Assembly: GCA_900642245.1 (NCBI GenBank)
Contig: CAAAJI010000128.1
Coordinates: forward strand, 83,382-98,828
Source: Fragilaria radians
Lineage: Eukaryota > Bacillariophyta > Fragilariophyceae > Fragilariales > Fragilariaceae
Direction of reading: 5' to 3'
Length of the DNA: 15,447 nucleotides
Shown: positions 8,003-15,447 of the stretch, one piece after another
Layout: the number at the start of each line of letters is the position of its first letter
How positions within the stretch are numbered: the first letter of the stretch is position 1
Notes under the pieces: model-generated
What the model saw: only the letters and a program-made list of their open reading frames with translations
Databases searched by the model: none
What the model was told of the DNA's origin: nothing
Position numbers and translations under genes: made by a program

Positions 8003-9902
8003 TTATGCGGTCCCTTTACCCCTCAAGGATCCACCATTTGTAAAGGAATAAATGTATCGCTTCATTCCCTCCTTTGTGACAACAAAGTTACCATCAGGGT
8101 TGTACGCCATATTTCGGGCGCAAGTACTTTCCTCGCAGCTAACAAATGGTAGCTTGGCAAAGTCGACGAATACTTTGTTAGAGCGAATTTTCTTTAGGGA
8201 AGTACTTATGTCCTCTCCATTCAACTTAGACCCCGCCTGCACAAACACATTGTGAGAGCTAAAGGTGATGTCTTTGCGTTCCATATGAGATAGGAAACCG
8301 TCTGAACCCTTTGGTAGAGTCATTATATGAACTTTCTTGTCGTCAAGTTTGATGTCTTTTCCACAAGATGAATAGACATACGTGTTATTGAACTTTTGCT
8401 TCGATTGCAAGGCTGGAAGAAGTTTCTTGATATCTCCACTGTTGCAGTAGGTAACAATGAGGTCGGTAGACGTTGAGTCTTTGTCAAAGAGCTCCAAGGC
8501 ATTTTCAATTGTCTGGTCCATATTGAAATACTTGTAGTTGGCCAAACGACCAACAAAAGAAACTCCAGGTTCTTTATCGCTCATTGCCTTGTATTTTGCA
8601 AAAAGTTCCTTGTTTTCAGGGTTGGGGACTGGGTAATAGGGTTCGCCTGAATCCTTGGAATGCTCGAGGTAGAGTACGGTGTGTTCGGAAGTTTGGTTCA
8701 AAAAGTGCTTGTATTCAACGATTCGTGTAAAGTTGTCAGAAGCAGCAGGATGATTCACTACTCCTTTTGGCTGATAGAAATCAATATTTTTCACTACTCT
8801 GCGTTCAAAGTCCAGAGAGCGATATTCGAGCTTCTTCAATCCCTTGTCGGCAAAGTATCGGTCCACAGGTCCAGTGTAATAAAACATTCCACATTTGAGG
8901 GTATTTCTCACTTCAAAGAAATCTGTATTAAGGTGAACGGAAATGAGAGGATTGTCATACATCTTCTCAAAAATTGCAGTATATCCATTCGAAGGGAGGG
9001 CTTGGTGAGGATCAGAAAAGTAACGTCTGTCAAAATCGTTACGGACTGGAATACGAGCAGTGACTTCGGGACCAAGTTCTTTGGGCTCCTTGGCCCATTG
9101 CTTGATAGTGTAGGGGTGGAAGATGAGTTCATAGAGTCGAGTACCGACACGGGCCTTCGCCATTTCTTCCGAGTTCTGAGGTCCCTCGGGGTACTTTTCT
9201 TGCTCAGTTTCCAACCACTTGTCCATTTCTTCAGAGTTTGTGATATTAAGACCAAATAAGGTATTGACAGTTTCAATATTCACAGGAATAGGCACGTGTT
9301 TTCCATCGACAAGTCCAATTACTTCATGTTCGTAAGGAGTCCATTCAGAAAATTTATGAACATAATTCCATACACGTTCATAATATGTATGAAAGAGATG
9401 AGCACCGTATTTGCTGACACGAATTCCAGTCTCTTCATCAATGTAATCATAGCAGTTACCACCAATGTGGTCACGACGTTCCAAAATGAAGTGAAGTTTG
9501 GTTTCGTTGGGAAGCATAACGCTCAGCAATGACACCTCCCGACAATCCAGCACCGATAATACAGACATCATGATAATCCGTCATTTTTCGTTCTTGAAAT
9601 CGATTATCGACAAATGTCGACGACCTAGAACTAGAAGATAAGATATTCAATGAGTTGGATGTACTAAGATTCCAAGTCTTGGGATCCGAAATGTACAATG
9701 CCAAAACCATTAATCCAATGAGCGCAAGAGTTAAAATTCCTCTCTTCTTCTCAGCAAGGCCTCCTGCCTTCTTTTTCTCATCAGAGAGAGTTAGAAGGGA
9801 CTTATCTGCCATTGATGATCGTGATCCAGCACGTCGAGGAGCAGAAACCATTACCATTGTATTGTTTCGTTCTTGATTGCGACTTTTGCAAATTGTAACC
9901 AT
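8003..9902 (-). CDS. UDP-galactopyranose mutase, membrane-anchored, with C-terminal extra domain; one frameshift
   Basis: UDP-galactopyranose mutase is a flavoenzyme that interconverts UDP-galactopyranose and UDP-galactofuranose. From the first ATG (9902), a basic tail leads to one hydrophobic segment at about 56-71, then a Ser/Thr-rich linker, then the FAD-binding GAGLSG motif (117-122). Shortly after, near 9505-9520, the frame changes by +1. The new frame continues with FILERRDHIGGN, KYGAHLFHT, FHPYTIKQWAKEP, ARIPVRNDFDRRYF, EPYYPVP and GRLANYKYFNMDQ, all hallmarks of the family. The usual enzyme is about 370-390 residues; here about 154 further residues follow (8006-8467), ending at TAA 8003-8005. 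ATGs at 9857 and 9851 are alternative starts; an in-frame stop at 9957-9959 bounds the 5' end. The rest of the gene is intact, so a sequence error or recent lesion is likelier than an old pseudogene. Total length with the frame bridged is about 635 residues. Confidence 0.85.
9505..9520 (-). other. Frameshift site inside the mutase FAD-binding fold
   Basis: Upstream of here one minus-strand frame encodes VCIIGAGLSGGVIAERYASQ and then runs to a TGA at 9471-9473. Downstream, the frame one base ahead encodes LPNETKLHFILERRDHIGG. Both halves match the mutase family, so the switch must lie about where GCTTCCCAAC is read. No intron fits: the family parts are separated by too few bases. The site needs a net change of one extra base skipped, or equivalently two (or eight) bases restored. 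Confidence 0.8.
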
Positions 9903-10742
9903 TGAATTGGAAACTTGCAAAAAGCAAAACTTCGTACTTCCCGTACGGCTCTGAGTCTAATTTTGAGAGAACGTTCACTTTGGTAAGTTCTCTTCTGTCT
10001 ATGACATAACGGTATTATTTTCTGAAACGGACAGTTCAGTATCTAACGAAGTACTGATGACAGTGTACATTTTTCTCGTTACGATATAACGTCAGATTTC
10101 GAAAAACCATAAAACGTTTCAAAAAATTGGTGTTATGCATACAGTCACTGATTACCAGTAGTACTTCTCTCAATTTAAAGCGAAGTAGTGATCTTGGAAC
10201 AGACACAATAGTCTCCACATCGTTATCTCTCCTATGTACATACATAACTCCCCCCTCATGTATGGGTTTCTTGAGACTTTTTACTAGACCATTCGCCCAT
10301 CACTTTTCCTAATCATGAAGGCGACGTGTGGATGTACTTAGGATACTTGATTGGTTTGTCTGGTTCATTGTCCGGATATCTTGCAGTCTTCACAATTCAA
10401 AAACTCTTTACTTTCGGATGCAATACTCACAATGTTATGTAAATTGTTTGACATCGGAATGCCTCGACATTCTTTAGTTCGACAAGCGAAGTCTTGATAA
10501 CATACTTCAAGATAAGAGGGGAAGAAATTGTGAGACTAAAAAAACCATCCTTCACTTCACACTAAAATTTAAAAAAAATTGAATTAAGCAAATATGTTTG
10601 CCTAATCTTACATTCTTTGCTATCGCTCTCCCCCTGTATTTGAAGACGTTTAGAGACTTAAGCATTGATGAATTATTCTCCCTTTTCATTTTTGATGTAG
10701 CCTTTCTAATCCAAAACTTACAACATTTCTGTTTTCTGTGGA
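9903..10742. other. AT-rich intergenic spacer: mutase 5' side and kinesin 3' side
   Basis: No coding or RNA gene is supported here. The left end is the presumed promoter of the minus-strand mutase; the right end is the 3' flank of the minus-strand kinesin-like gene and includes A-rich runs near 10538-10580. Three short perfect inverted repeats stand in a row close to the mutase: AGAGAAC/GTTCTCT (9966-9972 and 9987-9993), TCAGTA/TACTGA (10036-10041 and 10052-10057), and CGTTA/TAACG (10077-10081 and 10087-10091). Their stems are only 5-7 bases, so they may be chance. Confidence 0.55.
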
Positions 10743-13700
10743 TTAAAAGTCATCATTACGGACAAGGGATCTTTCCCAATCCTGTAATCGTGCCCTCAGA
10801 GCTGATATTTCAGCTTCTTTTTGTTCCGAGACTTGAATCAGACGTTCCTTCAACCTTCGGATAACCTGATCTCGTTGTTCTGCAGATGACTTGGCTTGAT
10901 GCGCAAGAGTGACAATTAATTGGGATGCCTCTTCATTCCTTTCACGTACGACTTGAAGTTCCGCTGCAGCCGCCCCTTCCGAAGATTGAATTGCAAGTTT
11001 CTGCTGACGAAGAGCCTCAACTTCTTGTTCAAGGGCTCTAATCGTATTCTCAGAGTGAATTCGGATTCTTCGCTGTTCTTCTTCGCGTTGAGTTACTACA
11101 GTCAGTTGACCCCTCAATGCTTGTGCTTCCTCCTCTAGATTCGTTCGCTCCTTAACTTCTATCTCTGCATTGACCTTTTCTAATTCTTGTAATACTTCTT
11201 GATAACGTACTTCCAAGTCATTTTTCTGTTGAATTGTGGCTTCCAATTCGGATCGTATTTCAGTTTGAGCGAGATCTTGCTCTTCCTTAGATTTGGAAAC
11301 AATCACGAGTCTTTGTTTTAGCTCGTTTGTATTATGCTCCGAAATTCGTAATTTTGCCAAAAGAGTAGCAACGTGGCCATCAAGCTCCCTCTTGTTTCGT
11401 TCTAGCTTTTCCAATCGATTCTCTAGGTCCTGATTTGCCTCTTGAATTACTTTCAGTTCCTCACTTTTCGCGTTTCCAGATTCAATATAGGCATTGCGTT
11501 CACCTTGAAGGCGTTTTAAGTGCATTTGTAACTCGGCAATAGTCTTTAAATGTGCATGGTTCTCTTCTCGAGCCTTTTTCAGCGGCTCTTCATTAGTTCT
11601 CATTTCCGTAAGTTTTAATTTGTGCTCTAGGACTTCAATGGAACGCTGACTTTGTTCCAGGTTTGTCGATAACGAAGCTGCCTTTGTTTCAACATTAACC
11701 TTAGCTTGTTGCAACTTTTCCATATGACGTCGCAGCGCTACCATTTCTTGGACTAGTTGATCACGCTCCTTCGTGGTGACCCGAATGGATTCAAGAAGTT
11801 GCGAATTCGACGATTGCAATGAGCGACATTCTTCTTTTGCTTTTCGAAGCAACTCCTCATTCGATTTCATTTGAGAGAGCTCTAATTCATGTTCCAGGTC
11901 ATCTACCTTCAACTCCATTTCTTTCAACTGTTTCTGCAAAAGCGCTGCTTTTGCTAAGGCATCTGACTTTTCCTTCAATGCCTTTGTAATATCTTCCTTG
12001 AATGTTCCTAATCCCTCACTATCAATCGTTTGTTCCTGTCGCAATCTCCTCAAAGATTCATTCAACCGGTTTTTTTCTGACTCGAGTGTAGTATTCTTCT
12101 CTTTCTCACTTTCTAGCATGGCATCACATTCTCTCTTCTTTTCCAAAATCACTTTGATTTGTGATCTTGCTTTGTTTCGGAAATCCAAAATTGCTACTTT
12201 CAAATTTTCATTCATTTCGGATGATTCTATACACTGATTTTTGATTCGATCAATCTCAGATTGGAGTCTCAAAATTTCGTCATCCCGACTTTGAAGCGCA
12301 ATCCTGAGATCACGAGATTCTTCTGTAGTTTTACTTTGAAGCTTCATAGACTCATCCAAATCATTTCGCAATATGGATAATTCATCAATAGTAGACGATA
12401 GTTTTAAATTCAAACGTTTTTGCTCTTCTTCATACTCCTTTCTTGCTTGATTGGTCTCTTCCTCTGCTTCTCCAAGTCTTCGACGGCTTGAATTAATTTC
12501 AATTTTGGCAAGGTGCAATTCAAGCTTTAATTGTTGAATTAGATTATCTTTCTCTTCTAGCTTTACTGCAGAATCAGCTCGCACACCAGCGATTTCGTCG
12601 TGCACTTTGCTTCTCGCAACTCTTAGACGATCAATTTCGGAGGTTGCAGCATTGAGACGTTTCTCTAGGTCGGCACGGATTGCAGACTCCAATTTTAGAG
12701 TTTCCATTTCAGAAAGATCGGTGTTACGAAGTTTGTGTAGCCGATCGCGTTCTGATTCTATTTGTCGAAGTTTTTCACGAAGAGACGCCTTTTCATCTTC
12801 AAATGCACTCCGGTTCCTCTTTTGGTCTTTGCCTGCATCCTCTAGCCGTTGCTTTGTTGATTTCAATTCGATTGTTAGGGATTGTAACTTTATTGTCAGC
12901 GTTTCAATTTCTAATCTTTTTTTTTCATCCTGTTGGGAGAGAGACTTTTGATGTTCTAGTACATTAGCAGATAATGCCTCATTGGATTGCAATAAGTTCT
13001 GAATTTCAGTGTCTTTTGTTGATAATTGATTTCTTAAATCTGAAAGTTTTTGAGATTCCAACTTCAGGATGCTCACTTGATGCTTGTCTTCATTTCGTTC
13101 CCTCATCAGTCGATCATTTTCGCTTAATAGAGTTTGGATTTTGAGCCTTAGCTCCTTGATAATTGCTTCCAATTCCGAATTTCGATCCATGCCTACATTT
13201 TGATTTTGAGTTGCATCTAATAGTTCTACTAACTTTTCTTTTTCCTCGACAACAGCTGAGTAATCCCGAAGGTGCCTCTCTGATTCCAACTCTTTACGTC
13301 TCAGGTCCGCCTTTAATCGAGTCATTTCTTTATGAAGATTTTCGATAGAACTTACAGCTTGCTCTGCAACTTTTTCATACGATGTGCTATCTCTGGTTGC
13401 CATTTCTAATTCTTGTTCAAGCTCCATTGCTCGGACACGATCCCGTTCTGCTCCTACGATCACACTTTCAATTTTCTTATTGTATTCGTCTTCAATGGTT
13501 TGAATTTGGTCCTCAGCAACATTCAATTCTTGAATCGTAGTTTGATGCAATTTTTCTTGCGAACTATAATGCTCTTGCAACTGACACAATGCTTGGGCCT
13601 TCTTCTGCCAAGTACTTATTCCTGCCTTTTTTAATTCGTCTATAGCGTCTTTAAGCTCCCTTATGCAGTGCCCTATTCTGAGACCACGGGAAAACCTTTC

Positions 13701-15447
13701 ATCTCGTTTCTCCGCAATAGAAGATCGCTTCTGACTGACCTCCGATAACTCTGAATGATTTAATGCAAATGCATCTGTAGAATCCAGTGCATGCTTTTCC
13801 ACTCGTTTGTTTTTATGATCGGATTCACACCCAACGTCTACTGCGATAGATGTAGGAACACCCGGAGTTGTTACTGAGGGACTTCCTGCTTCATCTGTTT
13901 CACAGCTAAACAAAGAAATAGTGGAATCAATGCGATGTGTAGTTGGACGCCTAGATTGCTTTGATAATGCCATTTCCTGTGTTTTCACTTTCACACTATC
14001 GTGAGAACGAAAGTTGTCATTTTCCATAATTTGTGAATTTTGTTCTTTTACACTTTTTTTCTGTTCCTGGAAAGTATTGCTGTCGAAGTTTGTAGTCTGT
14101 TGAGAGTCATGTGGGAGAGGCATTGATTGCTCCTTTTTCGGGAGCAAATTATGCCTGTTCTTAAGGTCATTCTTTGCTTGATTACCAGAAACCGAAATAT
14201 CTGGTGCCTTCGTTTCTATAATTTCCTCGGTCAATTCGAATTGGTTAAATATATCCTTTTTAGAAGACGAAGAAATATCTTGATTTGTAGTCCTCTGCGG
14301 TGAGAACTGCATCGACGATAGGAGCCGATCAGAAAGGGATTGAATAGGGTCATCTTGTTGATTGTCATTAATCGATGAGAATAGAGAGCTGCTGAACATT
14401 GATTCATGGAAAGTCAGTGACGAGTTGTGTATCAACGCATCATTAAAATCGTAAGGGGTATCAGAAGGAGCATTTAATTTCATTTCATAGTCTGACATTT
14501 GTCCTGACGAATATGATTCCAAATCTCGATTGGATGAACGCGAAACTACTTCCTTTTGTGATACATCCTGTTTTTGTAGAGATGTATTGAGGTGTTTTTG
14601 TGGACTTTCAACGAGGTTTGAATTTTGGAATTCTCGTGGATTCAGTTGAATTCCTTGGTCATTCTTGCTATTTGAGTGTTCCATAAGGAAGGCTTCCAAT
14701 GTAAGGGTACTTGTGTCAAGATGGTCATCGATGGTCTGGTCAACATATTGTGGTGATTCCATCATGTATATATCCAACTCACGAGTTATAAAGTCATTTT
14801 CTTCTTCCTGAAGGAAAGATAATTCTAAGCCATTATCGATTCCATGATTAGAATCAAAAGAAAGTTGGTGAGGATCATAATCTAGGTAGTTGGTAGGTGC
14901 ATATGGAGAAGCCTTGTCATCTTCTTTCAGTGCAGGAGAATCGCTTTCGTTTCCCTCCGTTTTTAACTTCTTTTCGAGTTCCGCCAGGCGCTGTCTTGGA
15001 TCGGAAATGTATGATTGAAGAAATGCAGGATGGTGAGCTAAGTTGGTAGAAACTTTGATATCCTGAATAGATTTTGTAGGCAGTACAACGCCCAAGGGTG
15101 ATGTAAAGGGAGACGATGGAGCTGAAAAACGAAACAACTGATGCATATAATTCAAGGTATGAGCGGTACGATGATAAGAATCTGTATCGGAGCATATGGT
15201 TCCTACAACAAGTATATTCGCTGTTTTTGGCTCAAGAACTCTTTGCAATAATTTTGTAAGTGTGCCATCCCTGAATGATATTGATTCAGACTTGGAGGAT
15301 AAGCAATGACGAAGCACATTCCCCAGAGAGGATAATGACTGTCGTAAGGCTATAGTGTCTCGGTTCACAGCGGTTTTTGAATCAAGCTTCGATGCAGCAG
15401 CACCATTGGAAGGAAAGTGGACATACTGTAAATAGCGACATTTGGAA
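10743..15447 (-). CDS. Kinesin-like protein with degenerate motor end and long coiled coil (5' end outside window)
   Basis: The frame is open to the right edge, so the start and most of the motor lie outside. The codon at 15366-15368 is GTG within the frame, not a start; residues are numbered from it. The visible motor end matches the last part of kinesin motors: RQSLSSLGNVLRHC resembles INKSL..LG.VI, FRDGTLTKLLQRVL resembles YRDSKLTRLLQD.L, and ILVVGTI...HTLNYM resembles the TL.TLRYA strand-helix. Switch II, normally DLAGSE, appears as YVHFPSN at about 15403-15423, suggesting impaired ATP hydrolysis. A polar, Ser/Gln/Asn/Asp-rich region likely to be disordered runs from about 90 to 560. From about 565 to the end, charged heptad-like sequence predicts a coiled coil of about 970 residues, suited to dimerisation or tethering. 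The stop is TAA at 10743-10745. Kinesin membership is good; the subfamily is not identifiable from this part. Confidence 0.78.
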   Translation of the reverse strand, partial: SKCRYLQYVHFPSNGAAASKLDSKTAVNRDTIALRQSLSSLGNVLRHCLSSKSESISFRDGTLTKLLQRVLEPKTANILVVGTICSDTDSYHRTAHTLNYMHQLFRFSAPSSPFTSPLGVVLPTKSIQDIKVSTNLAHHPAFLQSYISDPRQRLAELEKKLKTEGNESDSPALKEDDKASPYAPTNYLDYDPHQLSFDSNHGIDNGLELSFLQEEENDFITRELDIYMMESPQYVDQTIDDHLDTSTLTLEAFLMEHSNSKNDQGIQLNPREFQNSNLVESPQKHLNTSLQKQDVSQKEVVSRSSNRDLESYSSGQMSDYEMKLNAPSDTPYDFNDALIHNSSLTFHESMFSSSLFSSINDNQQDDPIQSLSDRLLSSMQFSPQRTTNQDISSSSKKDIFNQFELTEEIIETKAPDISVSGNQAKNDLKNRHNLLPKKEQSMPLPHDSQQTTNFDSNTFQEQKKSVKEQNSQIMENDNFRSHDSVKVKTQEMALSKQSRRPTTHRIDSTISLFSCETDEAGSPSVTTPGVPTSIAVDVGCESDHKNKRVEKHALDSTDAFALNHSELSEVSQKRSSIAEKRDERFSRGLRIGHCIRELKDAIDELKKAGISTWQKKAQALCQLQEHYSSQEKLHQTTIQELNVAEDQIQTIEDEYNKKIESVIVGAERDRVRAMELEQELEMATRDSTSYEKVAEQAVSSIENLHKEMTRLKADLRRKELESERHLRDYSAVVEEKEKLVELLDATQNQNVGMDRNSELEAIIKELRLKIQTLLSENDRLMRERNEDKHQVSILKLESQKLSDLRNQLSTKDTEIQNLLQSNEALSANVLEHQKSLSQQDEKKRLEIETLTIKLQSLTIELKSTKQRLEDAGKDQKRNRSAFEDEKASLREKLRQIESERDRLHKLRNTDLSEMETLKLESAIRADLEKRLNAATSEIDRLRVARSKVHDEIAGVRADSAVKLEEKDNLIQQLKLELHLAKIEINSSRRRLGEAEEETNQARKEYEEEQKRLNLKLSSTIDELSILRNDLDESMKLQSKTTEESRDLRIALQSRDDEILRLQSEIDRIKNQCIESSEMNENLKVAILDFRNKARSQIKVILEKKRECDAMLESEKEKNTTLESEKNRLNESLRRLRQEQTIDSEGLGTFKEDITKALKEKSDALAKAALLQKQLKEMELKVDDLEHELELSQMKSNEELLRKAKEECRSLQSSNSQLLESIRVTTKERDQLVQEMVALRRHMEKLQQAKVNVETKAASLSTNLEQSQRSIEVLEHKLKLTEMRTNEEPLKKAREENHAHLKTIAELQMHLKRLQGERNAYIESGNAKSEELKVIQEANQDLENRLEKLERNKRELDGHVATLLAKLRISEHNTNELKQRLVIVSKSKEEQDLAQTEIRSELEATIQQKNDLEVRYQEVLQELEKVNAEIEVKERTNLEEEAQALRGQLTVVTQREEEQRRIRIHSENTIRALEQEVEALRQQKLAIQSSEGAAAAELQVVRERNEEASQLIVTLAHQAKSSAEQRDQVIRRLKERLIQVSEQKEAEISALRARLQDWERSLVRNDDF
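11097..11897 (-). repeat. Three 89-residue internal repeats in the kinesin coiled coil
   Basis: Three consecutive units of exactly 89 codons (267 bases) start at residues 1158, 1247 and 1336. Their openings align without gaps: LEHELELSQMKSNEELLRKA, LEHKLKLTEMRTNEEPLKKA and LLAKLRISEHNTNELKQRLV. The first two share 14 of the first 23 residues; the third is more distant but keeps the K-L..(S/T)E..TNE pattern in register. Similarity fades later in each unit. The preceding 89 residues show at most a weak match. Confidence 0.55.

Noticed and set aside
8660..9259. Plus-strand frame of 199 codons antisense to the mutase.
   Set aside because: It lies opposite the most conserved part of the mutase and its translation shows no recognisable domain; treated as a shadow.
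9468..9476. TCG TGA C at the end of the first mutase frame, resembling an antizyme-type +1 frameshift site.
   Set aside because: Shifting here would discard the conserved KLHFILERR strand, which is clearly coded in the other frame well before this point, so the real switch is upstream.
9903..9920. Mutase start extended upstream to a TTG at 9918-9920.
   Set aside because: Non-ATG starts are rare in eukaryotic nuclear genes; the first ATG, at 9900-9902, is preferred.
10598..10864. Plus-strand frame of 88 codons at the 3' end of the kinesin-like gene.
   Set aside because: It overlaps the coiled-coil coding end, is AT-rich and Leu/Phe-rich, and resembles no known protein.

Overview
This is a eukaryotic nuclear window carrying four large protein genes with long uninterrupted reading frames: an N-degron E3 ubiquitin ligase, a type II membrane glycosyltransferase, a membrane-anchored UDP-galactopyranose mutase and a kinesin-like coiled-coil protein. 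The intron-poor style, moderately AT-rich DNA and a Golgi-type glycosyltransferase of a family I associate with diatoms suggest a stramenopile alga, most likely a diatom. That assignment is inference; no organellar or rDNA marker is present to confirm it.

Layout, left to right. Bases 2-5386 (+) encode the body of a UBR1/UBR2/PRT6-type E3 ligase; its N-terminal part, where the UBR box would lie, is off the left edge. A 314-base gap follows, largely filled by a decayed tandem repeat of about 52-60 bases. Bases 5701-7104 (-) encode a single-pass glycosyltransferase that converges on the ligase gene. An AT-rich spacer of about 900 bases (7105-8002) holds its presumed promoter. Bases 8003-9902 (-) encode a UDP-galactopyranose mutase with an N-terminal membrane anchor and a C-terminal extra domain; the reading frame is broken once, by the equivalent of one extra base, inside the FAD-binding fold. 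A second AT-rich spacer (9903-10742) follows. Bases 10743-15447 (-) encode a kinesin-like protein cut by the right edge: the end of the motor domain, a disordered polar stretch, then about 970 residues of coiled coil.

The two central genes fit together. The mutase makes UDP-galactofuranose and the glycosyltransferase has a type II Golgi layout, so both may serve glycan building in the secretory pathway. The mutase's own anchor and its many N-glycosylation sequons suggest a lumenal enzyme, which would be unusual for this family. The ligase and kinesin look like ordinary neighbours with no visible link.

The most notable points are the frame break in the mutase, its anchored multidomain design, the degenerate switch II region of the kinesin, and a three-fold 89-residue repeat in the kinesin coiled coil. 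I see no RNA gene, transposon or CRISPR array, and no clear new multi-gene system.
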